Source: an uncultured Pseudomonadota bacterium (GTDB taxonomy: Bacteria > Myxococcota_A > UBA796 > SXON01). From it: 64,000 nt of DNA. A program made the position numbers and the translations under genes. Positions 39,235 to 50,539 of this stretch are shown piece by piece. Numbering within the stretch: position 1 is the stretch's first letter; each line of letters starts with the position of its first letter. The notes beneath the pieces were generated by a model. That model saw nothing but the letters and a program-made list of their open reading frames with translations, did no database searches and was not told where the DNA came from. The stretch covers positions 1 through 64,000 of the forward strand of contig CAIXRH010000181.1 in assembly GCA_903921785.1 (NCBI GenBank). Direction: 5' to 3'.

Positions 39235-40739
39235 GCGGCACCTCCCGGGCGGCCGGAACGTTTCCAGGCGCTCTCCGTGGGCGCGGCGGCGGCGCTCCGC
39301 GTGAGCTGGTGATCCCGCTGGTACTGGGCGATGGCGGCGGCGATCGTGGTGATCTCGTCGTGCCGGGCGCCCTCGGTGAGCTTCGTGAGCCGCTCCGGCG
39401 AGAGGAACCCCGTGGAGTAGGTGCCCGCCTGGAAGTCGGGGTCGCGGAGGAGCGCGCCGAAGAACGGGATCGACGTGCGGATGCCGCGGACGCGGTACTC
39501 GCGCAGGGCCCGGATGCTCCGGCTGATCGCCTCCTCCCGGTCGGCGCCCCAGCAGATGAGCTTCGCCACCATCGGATCGTAGTGGATCGGCACTTCGTAG
39601 CCGGCATACACGCCGGAATCCACCCGCACCCACGGGCCGCCGGGCTCGCGGAGGCCGGTGATCTTCCCCGGGGCCGGAGCGAAGTTGTTGCTTGGGTCCT
39701 CGGCGTAGACGCGGCACTCGATCGCGTGGCCGGTCTGGCGGAGGTCTTCCTGGCGGAACCACAGCTTCTCGCCGGCGGCGATGCGGAGCTGGGCCCGCGC
39801 CAGATCAATCCCGGTGACCAGCTCGGTGATCGGGTGCTCGACCTGCAGGCGGGTGTTCATCTCCAGGAAGTAGAACTCCCCAGAGGCCTGCGAATAGAGG
39901 AATTCGCAGGTTCCCGCTCCCACGTAGCCGACGGCCTCGGCGGCCTGCACCGCGACCTTCGCCATGGCCTGGCGGGTGGTCTCCGGGAGGACCGGGCAGG
40001 GCGTCTCCTCCACGACCTTCTGGTTGCGGCGCTGCACCGAGCAGTCGCGCTCGAAGAGGTGCACGGTGGTGCCGTGGGTGTCCGCGAGCACCTGGATCTC
40101 CACGTGCTTGGGGTTCTCCACGAACTTCTCGAGGTACACCGCATCGTCCTTGAAGCTCTTGGCCGCTTCGCTGCGGGTGGAGCGCCAGGCGCTCGAGAAG
40201 TCTTCTTCGCGGTCCACCCGGCGCATGCCCTTGCCACCGCCGCCCGCGGCGGCCTTGAGCATCACCGGGAAGCCGAATTGTTTAGCCAGGACCAGCGCTT
40301 CGGCCTCGGTGGCGATGGGCTCGGCGGTGCCGGGGACGACGGGCACGCCGGCGGCGATCATCCGCTGACGGGCGCCGGTCTTGCTGCCCATGGAGTCGAT
40401 GGCGCTCGGCGGCGGGCCGATCCACACCAGACCGGCGTCGAGCACCGCCTGGGCGAACGCCGCGTTCTCGGAGAGAAAACCGTAGCCGGGGTGGATCGCC
40501 TCGGCGCCGCACGTCTTCGCGACCTCGACGATCACCTCGCCGCGGAGGTAGCTCTCCGCGGAGGGGGCGGGCCCGATGTTGTAGGCCTCCCCGGCGTTTC
40601 GCACGTGGAGGGCGTGCCGGTCGGCATCGGAGTACACCGCGACGGTGCGGACGCCGAGCTCGTGACAGGCGCGGATGATCCGCACCGCGATCTCGCCCCG
40701 ATTGGCGACGAGGACCTTCTGGAAGGGGGGAGCGCGCAT
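39231..40739 (-). CDS. accC: Biotin carboxylase (acyl-CoA/acetyl-CoA carboxylase subunit)
   Basis: FQKVLVANRGEIAVRIIRACHELG; MLKAAAGGGGKGMRRV; EMNTRLQVEHPITELVTGIDL. Confidence 0.95.
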   Translation of the reverse strand: MRAPPFQKVLVANRGEIAVRIIRACHELGVRTVAVYSDADRHALHVRNAGEAYNIGPAPSAESYLRGEVIVEVAKTCGAEAIHPGYGFLSENAAFAQAVLDAGLVWIGPPPSAIDSMGSKTGARQRMIAAGVPVVPGTAEPIATEAEALVLAKQFGFPVMLKAAAGGGGKGMRRVDREEDFSSAWRSTRSEAAKSFKDDAVYLEKFVENPKHVEIQVLADTHGTTVHLFERDCSVQRRNQKVVEETPCPVLPETTRQAMAKVAVQAAEAVGYVGAGTCEFLYSQASGEFYFLEMNTRLQVEHPITELVTGIDLARAQLRIAAGEKLWFRQEDLRQTGHAIECRVYAEDPSNNFAPAPGKITGLREPGGPWVRVDSGVYAGYEVPIHYDPMVAKLICWGADREEAISRSIRALREYRVRGIRTSIPFFGALLRDPDFQAGTYSTGFLSPERLTKLTEGARHDEITTIAAAIAQYQRDHQLTRSAAAAPTESAWKRSGRPGGAA

Positions 40740-40800
40740 GGCGCGGGGGGCTAACCGGGCGCGGGGAGCGCCGCCGTCCGCGCGGACGCTCGGAGAGCCA

Positions 40801-40874
40801 GGCTCGCCGACGGCGGCTCCTCGACCGCCGACGGCTCCGGTGGGCAAGGCGGGTCCCCGGCGCCACCCCATGGG
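40801..40874 (-). repeat. Dispersed intergenic repeat family A, copy 3
   Basis: reverse complement ...ggggtggcgccggggacccgccttgcccaccggagccgtcggcggtcgaggagccgccgtcggcgag. Confidence 0.75.
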
Positions 40875-40977
40875 CAGGTGAGCGACAGAACGTCACACGG
40901 GGGCGATCCTCCGCTCCGTCCCAGCCCTCATGGACAGAATCGCGCCGGCCGATCCTGGTTGTGGAGGCACTCCCCAT

Positions 40978-41109
40978 ATGCCAACCAAGCTCACCGTGTC
41001 TGAACTGGCCATCGCCATCGCCGAAGCGCTCTACGGGGCCGTTCCCGACGTCACCGACGCCCTCGAAGTCGACGAGGAGTACCCATGCTCGTTCCGACTG
41101 CTCCCGTAG
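40978..41109 (+). CDS. Possible 43 aa small ORF overlapping the next ORF
   Basis: [43 protein letters not shown]. Confidence 0.35.
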   Translation: MPTKLTVSELAIAIAEALYGAVPDVTDALEVDEEYPCSFRLLP

Positions 41110-41474
41110 CCCGTGTGGTGTGGTTACCGGGCGGCGCCACCTTCGTGACGGTCCGCCGCGTGCCCACCCGAACTCCCCTGCCGCCGTTCCCGGTCGACGA
41201 CGACCCCACCGACGAGGTGCCCCCCTTCGAGCGTGCGATGCGGAAACACGCGTCGTCCGCCGAGCCGGAGCTCACGATCGAAGAGGAGATCGAGCGGGAG
41301 GGCATCGAAGATCGCGATCCGTTCGAGCTCTTCGACGCCGTGCCAGAACGCGAGCTCACCGACCCGGGGTTCTTGAGCCCCGAGGAGGAGGCGCTGCCGG
41401 AGCTCGACCCCGAGGCCCTCGTGGGGGTCGACGAGCCTGAACCGCGGCCGCACGGGCGTTCACCCAAACGGTGA
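41085..41474 (+). CDS. Hypothetical acidic protein
   Basis: 129 aa ORF, Glu/Asp/Pro-rich; only sequence support is ORF integrity and orientation. Confidence 0.5.
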   Translation: MLVPTAPVARVVWLPGGATFVTVRRVPTRTPLPPFPVDDDPTDEVPPFERAMRKHASSAEPELTIEEEIEREGIEDRDPFELFDAVPERELTDPGFLSPEEEALPELDPEALVGVDEPEPRPHGRSPKR

Positions 41475-41504
41475 ACCCGGGCACTGGATTTCAGACTGAG
41501 TCCG

Positions 41505-41542
41505 GATAATGGGCAGCGGTCGGCGGGTCGACCCGTCGCCGC
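41505..41542 (+). promoter_or_regulatory. Candidate -10 (GATAAT) and imperfect palindrome upstream of rubrerythrin
   Basis: GATAAT 41505-41510; gcggtcggCGGGTCGACCCGtcgccgc 41516-41542 (12-bp perfect core). Confidence 0.4.
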
Positions 41543-41560
41543 ACCCCCCGGAGAGCTCCC

Positions 41561-41977
<417 letters not shown>

Positions 41978-42049
41978 GCTGACCTGGCGGGTCGTGTCAG
42001 GGGAAACCCGGATGACGCGGCCCGCCGTCCCGTCCCCTCCGGGTCCGGC

Positions 42050-42124
42050 ACGGCGCCGGGCTCTCCACGGCTCGCGGCCAAGCCGCTCGGTCCCTCCGGG
42101 ACCGGCCTGTCGGCCGCCGTTCCG
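42050..42124 (+). repeat. Hairpin repeat family B, copy 1
   Basis: gcgccgggctctccacggctcgcgg..gctcggtccctccgggaccggcctgtcggccgccgttccg. Confidence 0.55.
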
Positions 42125-42176
42125 ATCCCTGGCCGGGCGCCTCCGTGGCGCCGGTCCGCCACCCCAGGTCCCCCCG

Positions 42177-43631
42177 ATGTCGATCTCCCTCCCCGGCCCC
42201 CGCGACGACGCCTACTGGTCGCGCGAGCAGCTCGTCGCCGAGGAGAAGCGCGTCTTCGAGATCTGCAACGGCTGTCGCCTCTGCTTCAACCTCTGCCCGA
42301 GCTTCCCCGCGTTGTTCGACGCCGTGGACGCGCTCGATCCCACCGCCGTCCTCACCGGCGCCGAGCCCGCCGTCCGCCACGAGGTGGATGCGCTGGGGAA
42401 CCACGCCGGCGCCACCGGCGGCGACCACGCCGCGCCCCCGCGGGAGGACATCCTCGGGCAGGCCGAGGCGCTGGAGAAGCTCCCGCTCTCCGTGCACCAG
42501 AAGGTCGTCGACCTCTGCTACCAGTGCAAGCTGTGCGACCCCATCTGCCCCTACACCCCGCCCCACGAGTTCGCGGTGGACTTCCCGCGGCTCATGCTCC
42601 GCCACAAGGCGATCGACGCACGGGAGAAGGGAGTTCCCCTTCAAGATCGGGTACTTGGGGACCCTGACCTCATCGGGAAGCTCGGCACCATCGTGCCCGG
42701 GATCGCCAACGCCGTCACCAACCTGCGGCCCAACCGCGTGGCGATGGAGATGACGGTGGGCATCCACCGGGACCGCCAGCTCCCCGCCTTCGCGAACGAG
42801 ACGTTCCTGAGCTGGTTCCAGAAGCGCCACCCCACGCAGCCCGACCCGAAGACGGTCGCCGGGCCCAAGGTGGTGTTGTTCTACACCTGCTCCGTCCAGT
42901 GGAACGAGCCCCAGGTCGGCCGCGCCGCGGTCGAGGTGCTCGAGCACAACGGCGTCACCGTCTTCGCGCCGCCGATGCAGTGCTGCGGGATGCCCGCGCT
43001 CGACGGCGGCGACGTCCCCCGCGCCACCGCCTGGGCCACCGCCAACATCGAGACGCTGCTGCCCTACGTGGAGGCCGGCTGCGCCATCGTGAGCCCCGGC
43101 CCCACCTGCTCGTTCATGCTCAAGAAGGAGTGGTTCGACTACGTGGGCAGCGACGCGGCAAAGCGCGTGGGCGCCGCCGGGTACGACCTGATGGAGTTCC
43201 TGTTCAAGCTCCGGAAGGAGGGGCGGCTCCGCGAGGACTACACCACCGACGTCGGCAGCGTGGGGTACCACCTCCCCTGCCACCTCAAGGTGCAGAAGAT
43301 CGGCTTCCGCAGCCGCGACATCCTCAAGAAGCTCCCCGGCGCCACCGTCACCCTGGTGGACCAGTGTTCGTGCATGGACGGCACGTGGGGCATGAAGAAA
43401 GAGTATTACGCCCTCTCCAAACAAGGCAGCCAGAAGCTGATGAACGGGCTGAAGGACAGCGAGGCGAAGACCTACAGCTCCGATTGCCTCATCGCCAAGC
43501 TGCAGATCGAAGAGCAGAGCGGGAAGAAGGTGAAGCACCCCATCGAGCTGATGTGGGAGGCGTACGGCGGCGTCGCGGGCCCGCTCAAGGTGTTGCCCGC
43601 CGTGGTCCCGCCGCCCCCCGAGGAGTCGTGA
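42177..43631 (+). CDS. GlpC/HdrD-like Fe-S oxidoreductase
   Basis: [15 protein letters not shown] and [16 protein letters not shown] 4Fe-4S motifs; CCG-domain motifs [13 protein letters not shown] and [14 protein letters not shown]. Confidence 0.9.
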   Translation: MSISLPGPRDDAYWSREQLVAEEKRVFEICNGCRLCFNLCPSFPALFDAVDALDPTAVLTGAEPAVRHEVDALGNHAGATGGDHAAPPREDILGQAEALEKLPLSVHQKVVDLCYQCKLCDPICPYTPPHEFAVDFPRLMLRHKAIDAREKGVPLQDRVLGDPDLIGKLGTIVPGIANAVTNLRPNRVAMEMTVGIHRDRQLPAFANETFLSWFQKRHPTQPDPKTVAGPKVVLFYTCSVQWNEPQVGRAAVEVLEHNGVTVFAPPMQCCGMPALDGGDVPRATAWATANIETLLPYVEAGCAIVSPGPTCSFMLKKEWFDYVGSDAAKRVGAAGYDLMEFLFKLRKEGRLREDYTTDVGSVGYHLPCHLKVQKIGFRSRDILKKLPGATVTLVDQCSCMDGTWGMKKEYYALSKQGSQKLMNGLKDSEAKTYSSDCLIAKLQIEEQSGKKVKHPIELMWEAYGGVAGPLKVLPAVVPPPPEES

Positions 43632-44209
43632 TGCTCACCCTCGCCGACGTCCTGCCCATCCCCACGTTCGTCGCCCAGCGCCGCAAGCTCGAGGCCGAGG
43701 TGGTGGCCGCGAAGACCATGCGGCGCCTCGCCGCGGGCCCGCAGATGACCTGGCTTTTTGAGAACCGGGCGACGTGTCTGTGGCAGGTGCAGGAGATGTG
43801 CCGGGTCGAGAACATCACCGCCCCGGCCGCCGTCCAGCACGAGCTCGACACGTACAACGCGCTCCTCCCCTCCCCGAGCGACCTCAGCGCCACCCTCCTC
43901 ATCGAGATCGACGATCCTGCCGAGCGCGCCGTGCAGCTCCGCGCGCTCCTCGGCCTCCACGAGCACGTGCGCCTCACGTTCGCCGGCGCGCCAGATGCCC
44001 TCGCGCGCTTCGATGGCGCCCAGTTCGACGGCGAGCGGGTGTCGTCGGTGCAATTCGTCCGCTTTCCGCTGAGCAGCTCACAGATCGAGGCCCTCCGCGA
44101 TCTCGGCCGGCCGGCTACGCTCGCCATCACTCATCCCGCCTACCCGGTCTCCACCCCGCTCCCGCTCACCTTGCGGGCCGCCCTGGTGGAGGACCTCGCT
44201 TCCGCCTGA
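43631..44209 (+). CDS. DUF3501-like protein
   Basis: [62 protein letters not shown]; 1-nt overlap with upstream gene. Confidence 0.8.
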   Translation: MLTLADVLPIPTFVAQRRKLEAEVVAAKTMRRLAAGPQMTWLFENRATCLWQVQEMCRVENITAPAAVQHELDTYNALLPSPSDLSATLLIEIDDPAERAVQLRALLGLHEHVRLTFAGAPDALARFDGAQFDGERVSSVQFVRFPLSSSQIEALRDLGRPATLAITHPAYPVSTPLPLTLRAALVEDLASA

Positions 44210-44231
44210 ACCCCCTCCCTTCGGAGTCCAT

Positions 44232-44693
44232 ATGTCCCTCCTCGGCAAGACCGCCCCTGACTTCACCCTGTTCAACCACAAGAAGGAGCAGGTCACCCTC
44301 TCCGCGTCCCGCGGCAAGAAGGTCGTCCTCGCGTTCTACCCGGCCGCCTTCACCGGCGTCTGCGAGAAGGAGCTCTGCACCCTCGCCGGCCAGTTCGCCG
44401 GCCTCGCGGGCGCCAGCGCCCAGGTGTACGGCATCTCGGTGGACATGCCCTTCTCCAACGCGGCCTTCGCCGTGAAGACCCAGGCGGGCTTCCCCCTGCT
44501 TTCCGACGTGCACCGCGAGGCCACCCGCGCCTACGGCGTGAGCTGGCCGAACTTCGCCGGCATCGCCGGCCTCGAAGTCAGCAACCGCTCGGTCTTCGTC
44601 GTCGACGAGAACGGCACCGTGGTCTACGAGTGGATCGCCCCGAACCCCGGCGTCGAGCCGGACTACGCGGCCGTCCAGGCGGCGCTCGGCTAG
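44232..44693 (+). CDS. Peroxiredoxin (AhpC/TSA family)
   Basis: GKTAPDFTLFNHKKEQVTLSASRGKKVVLAFYPAAFTGVCEKELCTLAGQF. Confidence 0.93.
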   Translation: MSLLGKTAPDFTLFNHKKEQVTLSASRGKKVVLAFYPAAFTGVCEKELCTLAGQFAGLAGASAQVYGISVDMPFSNAAFAVKTQAGFPLLSDVHREATRAYGVSWPNFAGIAGLEVSNRSVFVVDENGTVVYEWIAPNPGVEPDYAAVQAALG

Positions 44694-45118
44694 TGTCCCC
44701 GGCGGCGGCCGAGGCGCTGCTCCGCGGCAAGGGCCACTCGATCACCGCCCCCCGGCGGGCGATCTTGAGGTTCTTCCACGGCAACACGTCCCACCCGACG
44801 GCGGGGGACGTGTACGCGGCGGTCTCGGCCGACCACCCTGAAGCGAGCCGCGCCACGGTGTATGCCACCCTGGCGCTGCTCACCGAGGTCGGCGCGGTGC
44901 GCGCGCTCCGCACCGCGGAGGCGGAGACCCGCTACGACCCCAACGTCGAAGCCCACCACCACGCGGTGTGCCCGACCTGCGGCGCCCTCGCCGACATCCC
45001 CGCCGAGGCGGTGGCGGTCACGCTGCATGGCCGGGTGATCCAGGCGGAAGTCCGGATCGAAGAGCCTTGCGAGGCTTGTCAGGAAATTGTGGAGCGGTCC
45101 CTGCGGCAGTTCGGCTAA
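44693..45118 (+). CDS. Fur-family regulator, PerR-like by context
   Basis: ITAPRRAILRFFHGNTSHPTAGDVYAAVSADHPEASRATVYATLALLTEVGAV; HHHAVCPTCG; EEPCEACQEIVE; GTG overlapping Prx stop. Confidence 0.88.
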   Translation: MSPAAAEALLRGKGHSITAPRRAILRFFHGNTSHPTAGDVYAAVSADHPEASRATVYATLALLTEVGAVRALRTAEAETRYDPNVEAHHHAVCPTCGALADIPAEAVAVTLHGRVIQAEVRIEEPCEACQEIVERSLRQFG

Positions 45119-45139
45119 GCTCCAGGCCACGGAGGCCCC

Positions 45140-45205
45140 ATGCCCGAGACTGTCCCCCTGGAAGAGCTGATTGAGGTGCTCGCGCGGCTGGTGGGCGAGG
45201 CCTAG
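45140..45205 (+). CDS. Possible 21 aa small ORF downstream of Fur-like gene
   Basis: ggagg 4 nt before ATG; MPETVPLEELIEVLARLVGEA. Confidence 0.25.
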   Translation: MPETVPLEELIEVLARLVGEA

Positions 45206-45240
45206 CAGCCCGGGTCGCCGCGCGCGGCCGGGCAAGGGCA

Positions 45241-45333
45241 ACCACAGAGGTCGTGGAGAACACGGAGGGACACCGGGAGGGAGGTTCTCCCATGTCTTCT
45301 CTCCGCGTCCTCCGCGTCCTCCGCGGTGGATTC
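45241..45333. repeat. Long inverted-repeat element (CCACAGAGG...CCTCCGCGGTGG type)
   Basis: accacagaggtcgtggagaacacggaggga ... tctctccgcgtcctccgcgtcctccgcggtgga form complementary arms. Confidence 0.85.
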
Positions 45334-45510
45334 ATCGTCGTCCGTCGCGGCGAACGGCGCGGGCTTGGCCGCGGAGGAAAAAACGATCGGCCCGACGCCG
45401 TCGATGGATCGCCACGCTGTCGGGGTCCGGTCAAGGCCGCGGAGGCGGAAGCCGCCTGAACGACGATCGGTCTGACGCCCTCCGGAAGGTCCCGGTGATA
45501 CCCGGGCCCG

Positions 45511-46503
45511 ATGCTGCTCCTGCTCGCGTGTGCCCCCGGCGTGCTCCCCGCCTCCAGCGGCGCCGTCGACGCCGCGACCGACACCGCAGACACCGCCGCT
45601 CCGGACACGGCGGACTCCGCCGACTCCAGCCCGAACGACTCCGCGGCGGATAGCGCCGACAGCGGCGACACCGCCGACTCCGGCGACACGGCCGACACCG
45701 CTCGCCCGGAGCCCACCACCGGCCCCTGCGCCGCCTACGCCGCCGCCGTCGCGATGGGCGACGTGGACGACCCCGCCCTGGACGAGCTCTCCGGTCTCGC
45801 CGTGAGCCGCCAGAACCCCGGCATCCTCTGGACCCACGAAGACTCCGGCGGCGCCGCCGAGCTCTACGCCCTGGACTTCACGGGCGCGACCGTGGCCACG
45901 ATCCACGTCGACGGCGTGGAGAACCACGACTGGGAGGACATCGCCATCGGTCCCTGCAGCGCCGGCTGGTGCCTGGTGGTCGGGGAGATCGGCACGGCGA
46001 ACTACGAGCATGCGCTGCTCGTCGTGGAGGAGCCCCTGCTCACCGGCGCCATGGAATTCACCCTCACGCCTGACGTCGAGCCCTTCACCTTCCCGGGCGA
46101 CCCCGAGGACGCCGAGGGGCTCGCGCTGTTCCCCGACGGCACGCCGCTCGTCGTCTCCAAGCGCGACGACGCCACCGCCGGGCTCTACACCTTGCCCGCT
46201 GGGGCGTCCGGCTTGGTGTGGCAGGCGGACATCGCCACCGGCGCGCCCGGTGAATCCCTTACGGCGATGGCCACGGCGGCCGATCTCTCCACCGACGGCG
46301 CCACCCTGCTCGTCCGCACCTACCTGCACCTCTACTCGGTGGACGTCGCCGACTTGACCGCGCCTGGAACGCCCGACTCCCTGGCCTTCGCGATCGAGCT
46401 CCAGGGCGAGGCCGTGGCCTGGGACCCGAACCAGGGCGGGTTCTGGCAGGTCGGCGAAGGCACAGGGCGAACCTTGTATTACACTGGGTGCGCGGCGGAG
46501 TAG
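45511..46503 (+). CDS. Lipoprotein with DTADSADSGDTAD linker and beta-propeller-like domain
   Basis: MLLLLACAPG; ATDTADTAAPDTADSADS...; ELSGLAVSRQNPGILWTHEDSG; HDWEDIAIG. Confidence 0.8.
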   Translation: MLLLLACAPGVLPASSGAVDAATDTADTAAPDTADSADSSPNDSAADSADSGDTADSGDTADTARPEPTTGPCAAYAAAVAMGDVDDPALDELSGLAVSRQNPGILWTHEDSGGAAELYALDFTGATVATIHVDGVENHDWEDIAIGPCSAGWCLVVGEIGTANYEHALLVVEEPLLTGAMEFTLTPDVEPFTFPGDPEDAEGLALFPDGTPLVVSKRDDATAGLYTLPAGASGLVWQADIATGAPGESLTAMATAADLSTDGATLLVRTYLHLYSVDVADLTAPGTPDSLAFAIELQGEAVAWDPNQGGFWQVGEGTGRTLYYTGCAAE

Positions 46504-46511
46504 GTGAGGCC

Positions 46512-46975
46512 TCAGCCCTCGTCTGCGGGCCGCGCCGCGAGCTCCGCCGCCTTCTCCAGCCGTCCCCTCGCCTGCTCCACCGGGTACTTCTCCCCGTTGC
46601 GCTTCAGCTTCGCCTCGACGGCCGCTGCCAGATCGATCCCGGCCCGGTCCGCGAAGTTCAAGAGCGTGATGAGCACGTCCGCCGCCTCCGCGGCCACGTT
46701 CGGCTCGCGCGACGCGACCGGCGGCTGGGGCCCCCCGTCGGCGCTCCAGAGGTAGAGCTCCAAGAGTTCGTTCGCCTCCACCGAGAGCGCCATCGCGAGG
46801 TTGCGGGGGCTGTGGTAACGGCCCCAGTCACGTTCGGCGTTGAACGCTTGGATCGAGGCCTTGATCTCCTCGATCGTGGTCTGCGCGTCGGACCAGGGCT
46901 GCGGCAGCGCCTCGCCGACGTCTGTCCCGGCTCGCGAGGATGGAGGAGGGCCGGGAGGTGAACCCACCTTCGTCG

Positions 46976-46979
<4 letters not shown>
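46512..46979 (-). CDS. MazG-like nucleotide pyrophosphohydrolase
   Basis: IQAFNAERDWGRYHSPRNLAMALSVEANELLELYLW; AAEAADVLITLLNFADRAGIDL; ATGA overlap with ABC-F stop. Confidence 0.9.
46921..46962 (-). repeat. Dispersed repeat family C, copy 3, overlapping the 5' end of the MazG-like gene
   Basis: reverse complement ttcacctcccggccctcctccatcctcgcgagccgggacaga. Confidence 0.65.
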
Positions 46980-48835
<1,856 letters not shown>

Positions 48836-50503
48836 CTACTGGATGACCAGTTCGACGCGCCGATTCTTCGCCTTGCCTTCGGCGGTCTGGTTGGTGTCGA
48901 TCGGGCGGGTCTCGCCGTAGCCGACGCCGGAGAGCCGCGCGGCGTCCACGTGGCCCTGCTCGACGAGGTACTTCACCACCGCGTCGGCCCGGCCCTGGGA
49001 GAGCTTGGTGTTCTTCTTGTCGTCGCCGTCGCTGTCGGTGTGCCCGCCGATCTCGATCTTGCTGATCTCGGGGTGGGCGTTGAGCACCTTCGCCACCTCA
49101 TCGAGCAGCGAGTAGCTCACCGGCTTGATGGTGGTCTTTCCCGTGTCGAAGTACACAGACTCGTTGAGCTCCACGCGCTTGCTGGTGACCACCACGCGGT
49201 GGGGGCAGCCGTCGGACTTCGCGGGGTCCTCCCGGGGGTCCTTCGGCTCGGTCGGGCACAGGTCGCGGGCATCAGGGACGAGGTCGGCGTCCGTGTCGGG
49301 GCAACCGCCGCTCTTCGCGGGGCCGGCCACGGCGGGGCAGGCGTCGTCGCGATCGGCCACGCCGTCTTTGTCCTTGTCCGGGCAGCCGTCGGTGGACTGC
49401 GGACCGGGGGCGGTGGGGCAGCTGTCGTCGCCGTCGGTGAGCCCGTCCTTGTCGTTGTCCGTCTCGGGGCACCCGTCGCGGTCCTCGAAGCCGTCCATGT
49501 CTTCGGCCTGATCCGGGCAGGTGTCGGCGGAGTCGAGCAGGCCGTCGCCATCGTTGTCGGAGTCGGGGCAGCCGTCGGTGTCCTTGTACCCGTCGACGTC
49601 CTCGGCGCGATCCTTACACTGGTCGAGCTTGTCCTCGATGCCGTCCTTGTCCTTGTCCGGGGGCGCGCCGTGGTGGTAGCCGGCGGCGAGCACCAGCCGG
49701 AAGTCCGGCGCGCCCACGCCGGCGACGATGCCGGTGCCGAGGCCGAGGGTCCCGATGAACCCGGACTCGTGGGCGTAGGTGCCGTATACGTCGAGCTCGG
49801 TGGGGTTCTTGTTGAAGGTGCCGATGCCGTTGACGAGGCCGATGTTGCTGTTGAGCTCACCGCCGACACGGAGCTGCTCGTTCACCAGGTAGGCGAGGCC
49901 GAGCCCCCAGTCGAGGGTGCTGCCGAACTCGTAGCTGCCCAGGGTGGACGACGGCGCGAGCGTGGTGCCGAAGTTGCCGGAGATCACCAGGTTGTCGGCG
50001 AGCTTCGCCTCAGCGCTCGCGACAAGGCCGGCGGAGAACCCGTCCACGCCGACGAGCCCTTCCTTGCTCGCGGTGGGCAGAGCGATGAACGGCTTGAACC
50101 CCAGGCCAACCGGGGAGCCATCCTCCAGGCGCATCACCGGGAGCATGCCGCCGATCCGCAGATCGCCGAACGCGCCGCCTTCGTAGTCGGTGCCCGGCAC
50201 CGCCACGTCGGGGTACGTAGGGATGTCGAGGTCCAACCGGACGATGCTGCCGATGGTGTAGCCGCCGACGAGATGGATGCCGAACTGGTCGCTCACATAC
50301 GACGTGGTGCCGCTGTCGCTCGTGGTGACGACGGGGTTGTGCGCGTAGACGAGCTGGAGCCCGCCGTAGTAGGCACCCGGGGCGGACAACGTGGGGGATT
50401 CGACCTGGAGGCCGCCCGCGCCGTCGAGCGTGGAGCCGGCGGGATCATAGGTGTCGGCGTCCACGGCCAGGGCGGACGAGGCGAGGAGGAGGACGAGCGA
50501 CAT
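48836..50503 (-). CDS. OmpA-family outer membrane protein with TSP3-type Ca-binding repeats
   Basis: DKDKDGIEDKLDQCKDRAEDVDGYKDTDGCPDSDNDGDG; C-terminal VYFDTGKTTIKPVSYSLLDEVAKVL...GHTDSDGDDKKNTKLSQGRADAVVKYL. Confidence 0.93.
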   Translation of the reverse strand: MSLVLLLASSALAVDADTYDPAGSTLDGAGGLQVESPTLSAPGAYYGGLQLVYAHNPVVTTSDSGTTSYVSDQFGIHLVGGYTIGSIVRLDLDIPTYPDVAVPGTDYEGGAFGDLRIGGMLPVMRLEDGSPVGLGFKPFIALPTASKEGLVGVDGFSAGLVASAEAKLADNLVISGNFGTTLAPSSTLGSYEFGSTLDWGLGLAYLVNEQLRVGGELNSNIGLVNGIGTFNKNPTELDVYGTYAHESGFIGTLGLGTGIVAGVGAPDFRLVLAAGYHHGAPPDKDKDGIEDKLDQCKDRAEDVDGYKDTDGCPDSDNDGDGLLDSADTCPDQAEDMDGFEDRDGCPETDNDKDGLTDGDDSCPTAPGPQSTDGCPDKDKDGVADRDDACPAVAGPAKSGGCPDTDADLVPDARDLCPTEPKDPREDPAKSDGCPHRVVVTSKRVELNESVYFDTGKTTIKPVSYSLLDEVAKVLNAHPEISKIEIGGHTDSDGDDKKNTKLSQGRADAVVKYLVEQGHVDAARLSGVGYGETRPIDTNQTAEGKAKNRRVELVIQ

Positions 50504-50539
50504 CAGGGCTCCGAAAGTGGCCGCGACGGTTAACCCCGC

